Positions 59,864-64,000 of a stretch of 64,000 bases of DNA are shown here, one piece after another (position 1 is the stretch's first letter; each line of letters starts with the position of its first letter). A program made the translations under genes and the position numbers. The stretch covers positions 682,001-746,000 of the forward strand of contig NZ_CP151767.2 in assembly GCF_038443705.2 (NCBI RefSeq), given 5' to 3'. A model generated the notes under the pieces. That model did no database searches. It saw only the letters and a list, made by a program, of their open reading frames with translations, and had not been told where the DNA came from. Source of the stretch: Yoonia sp. SS1-5. GTDB lineage: Bacteria; Pseudomonadota; Alphaproteobacteria; Rhodobacterales; Rhodobacteraceae.

Positions 59864-60805
59864 ATGGCCCAGATGACCTTTGAGCTGACCGATCTGGTTG
59901 GCGTTATCGTTACCGTTACCGAACTCGAGGACGGTTCCCTGCAATTCGCGCTGAAAGTCGATGAAAGCCTGGGGACGATTGGTGATCTCAATGCGCTGTA
60001 TTTCGACCTGGCGGATGAGACGCTGATTGATGGGCTAACAGTCACCGGCGTTGATGTCACGGGCGAGAAATTTGCCGAGGACAAGGTTACAAAAATCGAC
60101 TCCTTCACCAATATAAATGGCGAAGTTGTCAATGAATACGGCAAGTTCGATGCCGGTATTCAACTGGGCACTTCCGGCATGGCCAAGGACGACATTCAAG
60201 AAACGACCTTCATTCTAAGTCACAATACCGAAGCCCTGACGCTGGACGACATCATGTCTCAGGATTTCGCTGTCCGGCTGACATCGGTTGGTGAGATCGA
60301 CGGCGCGCGTGACGGCTCGCTTAAGATCGGCGGAACAGCATCGGACGCACCTGATGCGCCAGAAGACCCAGAGCAACCCGAAGACCCCGAAGGGCCAACC
60401 TCCGCCAATACAGCCAATAACGACGCCATGACTGTCTTCGAATTCGAAGGCTTCAGCACCGATGGCAGCACCGACCTTCTGGAGTCGGGCCTTCTTTCCA
60501 TCCTCGAGAACGACACCACAACCGATGGGACCGATACGTTCATCTACAACGGTGATGTGACAGGTGTGAATGGCGATACAAATGCAGTTGCCCAGATTGT
60601 TGAGGGCAGCAATGGGGGGCAGCTGATTGTGTACGCCGACGGAACAGTCGATTTCTCGGCCAATGGCGAATTCAACGCACTGGCGGAGTTTGAATCAGCG
60701 CAAACCAGCTTTGACTACGAAATCGAAGGTGGCAGCACCGCGACAATCGACGTCACCGTGCTGGGCATTTCGCTTGGCGGGATTGGCGATGACATCTTGA
60801 TCTAA
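59864..60805 (+). CDS. Acidic, probably type-I-secreted protein with Ig-like C-terminal domain
   Basis: 313 aa from the ATG at 59864 (GAGGAG 12 nt before, long spacing). No signal peptide. Domain 1 (about 1-155) is a beta-sandwich of unknown type with many acidic residues. A Pro/Glu linker (DAPDAPEDPEQPEDPEGP) leads to domain 2, which has an ANNDAMTV... NDTT... YADGTVDFSANGEFNAL pattern as in VCBS/cadherin-like repeats, and the end reads GGIGDDILI, like type-I secretion C-termini. No RTX nonapeptide array. Role unknown; adhesin or surface protein possible. Confidence 0.6.
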   Translation: MAQMTFELTDLVGVIVTVTELEDGSLQFALKVDESLGTIGDLNALYFDLADETLIDGLTVTGVDVTGEKFAEDKVTKIDSFTNINGEVVNEYGKFDAGIQLGTSGMAKDDIQETTFILSHNTEALTLDDIMSQDFAVRLTSVGEIDGARDGSLKIGGTASDAPDAPEDPEQPEDPEGPTSANTANNDAMTVFEFEGFSTDGSTDLLESGLLSILENDTTTDGTDTFIYNGDVTGVNGDTNAVAQIVEGSNGGQLIVYADGTVDFSANGEFNALAEFESAQTSFDYEIEGGSTATIDVTVLGISLGGIGDDILI

Positions 60806-60850
60806 GCTGCGGCAGAACAAGAACTATCCTCTGACCAGGTCAATCAAATT

Positions 60851-60890
60851 GCGGCGGGCATGCTTTCGGGCGGTGCCCGCCGCATTTCGT
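60851..60890 (+). terminator. Hairpin after the acidic protein gene
   Basis: 10-bp perfect stem GCGGCGGGCA / TGCCCGCCGC with a 13-nt loop, then ATTTCGT. Poor T-run, so moderate confidence. Confidence 0.6.
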
Positions 60891-60951
60891 GACCGTTTCC
60901 AAAAATGGTGTTTTGTGGTCTAATCACCCCATTGGCCAAAGGAGAGAAACG

Positions 60952-62100
60952 TTGCGTATTCTTGATCCGCTTGCCCCTGACGAGGAACGCCAAGCCCTTG
61001 CAGTCCTGTCGCAGTTTGATGGCACACTTGTCGAAGGGACGCTGGCACCAGACACTTGGCAGGATGCGGCGGTCATCCGGCGCATGGGCCACGACATCTT
61101 TGAAAACCGCCTTGCTGAGCTGACGGAAAGCCTGCCGGATCGGATTGCCCATGCCGACCACCCGGATAATCCACGCGACCGGACCTCTAGCGCGGCTTTT
61201 CATCGGCCCCCTTCGATGGGTGGCCCGGAATTCGATACATTCCTTGCGCAAGTGATCCGCCCGGTTTTCCTGCGCAACCACCCTCTGGCCGAGCAGATGC
61301 AGCTTGCCCGGCAAATCATCACGCTGCATGATCAAAGCAGGGTGGGATATCGCGACGATATCCTTGGGCCCCAATTCGCCGAAATTGCCGCGACCGGGCT
61401 GGCATCAGGGCGCAACCGGCAGGCAAGCAGACGGCTGGTTGTCCCGACAGAATCGCTGCGGCTGATTGTGCATCTTGGCAATCAAACCGCACCTTCCTCA
61501 CCCCATCCGGGCTTGTGGATCGTCAGTTACATCAGGCTTAACGGGACGTCGCGCAGCGATCATTTTCGTGGTCTGGGGCTGGACCTGTTGCGATTTGGCG
61601 GGCATCGCATTCACATGCAAAACCCTGAAACCGCCTTTCAGGGCGTCGTGGCACTGATACGCGCGCTGCCCGCTGGCCGCTACCAACTTGGCCTGCCACG
61701 GGTTCCAGAAAGCCGGGAAATTCCGCATACGCCGCCATTGGGCGACGAATACGACCATACGGCAACCTATCTTCGCGATGGGACGCCCGCGGCCCCGGCA
61801 GAGCGCACCCAGGACCGTCGGCAATTTCCGCAATTCTATGACGAAAACGGGCAGCTACGGCCTGAATATGCAGGCGGTCGGGCTGGCTATAGATGGCAGG
61901 GGGCGAACCCGTTTCTTGATCGCCGACTGCGCGAGGGCCATTCGCCCGGCGGCATCCGGCAGGATCTGAACGTCTTTGAAAATCCGGCATACAGGCGCCG
62001 CTTTGAGGCCGCTGTCGTCGAGGCAGGAACAACCGGCGCTGTTATCGAGGATCTGTTCCCGGACAAGCCGAACCACCTGCATATCTCGATCCGGCAATAG
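60952..62100 (+). CDS. Unrecognised protein with an M15-type zinc peptidase signature
   Basis: 382 aa with a TTG start at 60952, chosen because of an AAAGGAGAG site 5 nt upstream; the GTG at 60889 has none. No signal peptide. Residues 202-211 read S-D-H-F-R-G-L-G-L-D, matching SxHxxGxxxD of D,D-peptidase-like metalloproteases (His204 and Asp211 as ligands), and the end NHLHISI (His375, His377) would give the third. The front 170 residues and the middle have no family that I recognise. It may be a cell-wall peptidase or an effector. It follows the acidic protein gene on the same strand, but with a hairpin between. Confidence 0.65.
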   Translation: MRILDPLAPDEERQALAVLSQFDGTLVEGTLAPDTWQDAAVIRRMGHDIFENRLAELTESLPDRIAHADHPDNPRDRTSSAAFHRPPSMGGPEFDTFLAQVIRPVFLRNHPLAEQMQLARQIITLHDQSRVGYRDDILGPQFAEIAATGLASGRNRQASRRLVVPTESLRLIVHLGNQTAPSSPHPGLWIVSYIRLNGTSRSDHFRGLGLDLLRFGGHRIHMQNPETAFQGVVALIRALPAGRYQLGLPRVPESREIPHTPPLGDEYDHTATYLRDGTPAAPAERTQDRRQFPQFYDENGQLRPEYAGGRAGYRWQGANPFLDRRLREGHSPGGIRQDLNVFENPAYRRRFEAAVVEAGTTGAVIEDLFPDKPNHLHISIRQ

Positions 62101-62176
62101 ACGCCCTGCCTGCTATTCCAGACAAACGCCCAAGTTCCGGCGGGCGTTACCAACAAACGGTCGCCGCGGGGCATAC

Positions 62177-62833
62177 TCAATCTTCGAACAGTTCCGTCTG
62201 ATCGTCATCCTCGTCGTCGCTGTCGTCCTTCTCGCCCAATGCGGCGGCCCCGGGCGGCGGACGGTTTTCAAGCAGACCTGCAGAGCGCAATTCCTTGAGC
62301 CCCGGCAGATCGCGGGCATTCTCCAGCCCGAAATGATCTAGAAACCCTTGCGTGACGACAAATGTCACCGGCCGGCCGGGTGTCATCTTGCGCCGGCCAA
62401 AACGGATCCACTCCATCTCGATCAACTGATCAACGGTCCCGCGACTGACACTGACACCGCGGATTTCCTCAATCTCGGCACGGGTGACGGGTTGATGATA
62501 GGCCACAATCGCCAGGGTCTCGATCGCCGCACGCGACAGTTTGCGGGTCTCAACCGTTTCTTTCTGCATCAGAAAGCCAAGATCAGGGGCCGTCCGGATC
62601 GCCCAGGCATCGCCCACCTTGACGATATTCACGCCGCGCCCCTCGTAGCGTTTGCGCAGATGTGCAATCGCCTCGGCCGGGTCGCAGCCATGCGGCATGC
62701 GCCCGATCAGTTCGTTCACGCTGACCGGGTCGGCCGTCGCAAAGAGGATGGCCTCGACCATGCGTTCCTGTTCGCCCATGGGCGGCGCCTCGAACAGGCT
62801 GTCATTCTGGGGCGTGGTCGTGTCACTGCTCAT
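62177..62833 (-). CDS. scpB: Segregation and condensation protein B
   Basis: 218 aa from the ATG at 62833, which overlaps the scpA stop by 11 nt. Two winged-helix domains: EAILFATADPVSVNELI and VAYHQPVTRAEIEEIRGVSV. C-terminal acidic tail. With ScpA and SMC it forms the chromosome condensin. Confidence 0.95.
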   Translation of the reverse strand: MSSDTTTPQNDSLFEAPPMGEQERMVEAILFATADPVSVNELIGRMPHGCDPAEAIAHLRKRYEGRGVNIVKVGDAWAIRTAPDLGFLMQKETVETRKLSRAAIETLAIVAYHQPVTRAEIEEIRGVSVSRGTVDQLIEMEWIRFGRRKMTPGRPVTFVVTQGFLDHFGLENARDLPGLKELRSAGLLENRPPPGAAALGEKDDSDDEDDDQTELFED

Positions 62834-63620
62834 CACGAGGGGCCTTTTTGCGAATTTGGATCGGGGCAAATGTGTCACCCTGCTTGATCTCGATCTTGCC
62901 TTCCTTGGCAAGTTCCAATGAGGCGGCAAAGGTGGCCGCCGTTGTCGAGCGTCGGCGTTGCGGGTCCGCATCCCAGCCATCGGGCAGATAGCTGGAAATA
63001 TCCGTCCAGTCGCCCGCAAAGCCGATCAGATGGCGCATGCGTTCCAACGCCTGTTCCATGGTCATCACATGCTGACGATCCATCACAAAGGGGCGGAAAT
63101 CATCCCGGGTGCGGATGCGCGCATAGCCTTGCATCAAATCCAGCAGGGTCGCGGTATATGTCACGCGCCGGACACGCTGCACATCCTCGGTAATGCCGCG
63201 TGCAAAGAAATCCCGGCCCAGTTGATCCCGCGCCATCAGCTTGGCCGCGGCATTGCGCATTGCCTCGAGCCGTTCCAGCTGAAACGCCAGATGTGCTGCA
63301 AGTTCTTCGCCCGACGGCCCCTCTTCGCTGGGATCAGGTGGCAACAGCAGTCTTGATTTCAGGAATGCAAGCCAGGCCGCCATGACAAGGTAATCGGCCG
63401 CCAGTTCCAGCCGCAATTGTTTGGCCTTTTCGACGAAGGCCAGATATTGCTCGGCCAGCGCGAGGATGGAAATCTGGCGCAGATCAACCTTTTGGGTCCG
63501 CGACAACGTCAGCAGCAGATCAAGCGGCCCTTCAAACGCGCCGACATCCACAATCAATGCCTCGGCGGCGACACGCTCGCTGACACTGATCGTGTCTTCC
63601 TGAAACTCTTCGCCCTGCAT
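62823..63620 (-). CDS. scpA: Segregation and condensation protein A
   Basis: 265 aa kleisin. FEGPLDLLLTLSRTQKVDL near the N-terminus is the SMC-head-binding part; the C-terminal winged helix includes AATFAASLELAKEGKIEI. Preceded by nagZ (6-nt gap) and overlapping scpB, a common alphaproteobacterial order. Confidence 0.95.
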   Translation of the reverse strand: MQGEEFQEDTISVSERVAAEALIVDVGAFEGPLDLLLTLSRTQKVDLRQISILALAEQYLAFVEKAKQLRLELAADYLVMAAWLAFLKSRLLLPPDPSEEGPSGEELAAHLAFQLERLEAMRNAAAKLMARDQLGRDFFARGITEDVQRVRRVTYTATLLDLMQGYARIRTRDDFRPFVMDRQHVMTMEQALERMRHLIGFAGDWTDISSYLPDGWDADPQRRRSTTAATFAASLELAKEGKIEIKQGDTFAPIQIRKKAPRDEQ

Positions 63621-63626
63621 CGGTCC

Positions 63627-64000
63627 TCACGCTAAAAGCGCTTCAAACTCCGCTTCCAGCGCTGTGATGTCAATGTGTTGCGGGGGCATTCGCTGTGCAA
63701 GCGCACGATTTGCGCGGGTCATGGCCAATTCGGTCATGTTGCCCGCAGCCTGGGCCACCTCCTGCATCTCGGTGGCGTCGCCGTTGCAGTGCAAAATGAT
63801 GTCACATCCGGCGTTGATGGCGGCTGTGGCCCGTGTGGCCAGGCTGCCTGACAAGGCTTCCATCGACAGATCATCCGTCATGATCAGCCCGTCAAACCCG
63901 ATCTCGTTCCGGATCACCTGCATCATCGCGGGCGAGGTTGTAGCCGGCGCATCCGGATCAATATCCGAGAAGACGATATGAGCCGTCATGCCCATTGCGA
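63627..64000 (-). CDS. nagZ: Beta-N-acetylhexosaminidase NagZ, 5' part cut by window
   Basis: The C-terminal 124 codons of a GH3 enzyme. The nucleophile Asp is in GLIMTDDLSMEAL, and an AGCDIILHCNGD segment follows as in NagZ. It removes GlcNAc from 1,6-anhydroMurNAc peptides in cell-wall recycling, and is the usual gene before scpA-scpB. Confidence 0.92.
   Translation of the reverse strand, partial: AMGMTAHIVFSDIDPDAPATTSPAMMQVIRNEIGFDGLIMTDDLSMEALSGSLATRATAAINAGCDIILHCNGDATEMQEVAQAAGNMTELAMTRANRALAQRMPPQHIDITALEAEFEALLA

Overview
The window is a chromosomal segment of an alphaproteobacterium, almost certainly order Rhodobacterales (Roseobacter group, Loktanella/Yoonia-like). The evidence is the protein set: a CtrA response regulator directly downstream of a SciP (DUF1153) protein, GluQRS, TrmFO, OlsB, ScpA/ScpB, a MazG/Mfd/HemB set with alphaproteobacterial sequence style, small Rhodobacterales-type proteins, and base composition that by eye is near 60 % GC. 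Genes are packed tightly, with many 4-nt ATGA overlaps. There is no phage, insertion sequence or CRISPR array. One tRNA (Leu, anticodon CAA) is present.

Layout. 1-5.9 kb: agmatinase (cut by the left edge), an M20 amidohydrolase, two beta-barrel outer-membrane proteins, MazG and an SDR dehydrogenase. 5.9-7.5 kb: a small AT-richer accessory stretch with a miniature haem-copper-oxidase-like membrane protein and a GNAT enzyme. 7.5-13.2 kb: Uup, OlsB, MsrB and an operon (cupin, flavin amine oxidase, TetR) that starts behind a perfect palindrome. 13.2-16.5 kb: tsf, rpsB and a HupE/UreJ-like membrane protein, divergent from a DUF4198 protein. 17.3-25.7 kb: psuK-psuG, DUF502, an ArgO/LysE exporter with no normal start codon, a nested palindromic repeat, the patatin/pentapeptide/3-hydroxybutyrate dehydrogenase operon, a predicted small RNA, an orphan peptide-binding protein, a 42-residue lipoprotein and an aquaporin. 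25.7-35.8 kb: XRE-cupin regulator, acyl-CoA ligase, DsbA-like protein, MFS efflux pump, mfd, hemB and a YSC84 lipoprotein. 35.9-44.7 kb: dimethylglycine/sarcosine dehydrogenase-type enzyme, MobA-like protein, Hint protein, tRNA-Leu, zinc protease, DedA, DsbB, then an arginine-degradation cluster (AsnC regulator, arginase, ornithine cyclodeaminase) and usg. 44.9-64 kb: gyrA, an outer-membrane protein, trmFO, methyltransferase, gluQ, hisI, a scaffold-like protein, a tiny membrane protein behind a LexA box, recG, ligA, ctrA, sciP, mnmA, a secreted acidic protein, a putative M15-like peptidase, scpB, scpA and nagZ (cut by the right edge).

Functional themes are genome maintenance and cell cycle (gyrA, mfd, recG, ligA, ctrA-sciP, scpAB, and a likely SOS-controlled microprotein), tRNA modification (trmFO, gluQ, mnmA), nitrogen and amine metabolism (agmatinase, arginase, ornithine cyclodeaminase, methylated-glycine oxidation, flavin amine oxidase) and envelope proteins. 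The observations I rate highest are the 40-residue membrane protein with an upstream GAAC-N7-GAAC LexA box, the stand-alone small RNA at about 22.8 kb, the truncated oxidase-subunit-I-like protein that lacks one haem-ligand histidine, and the unrecognised protein with an M15-type zinc signature.
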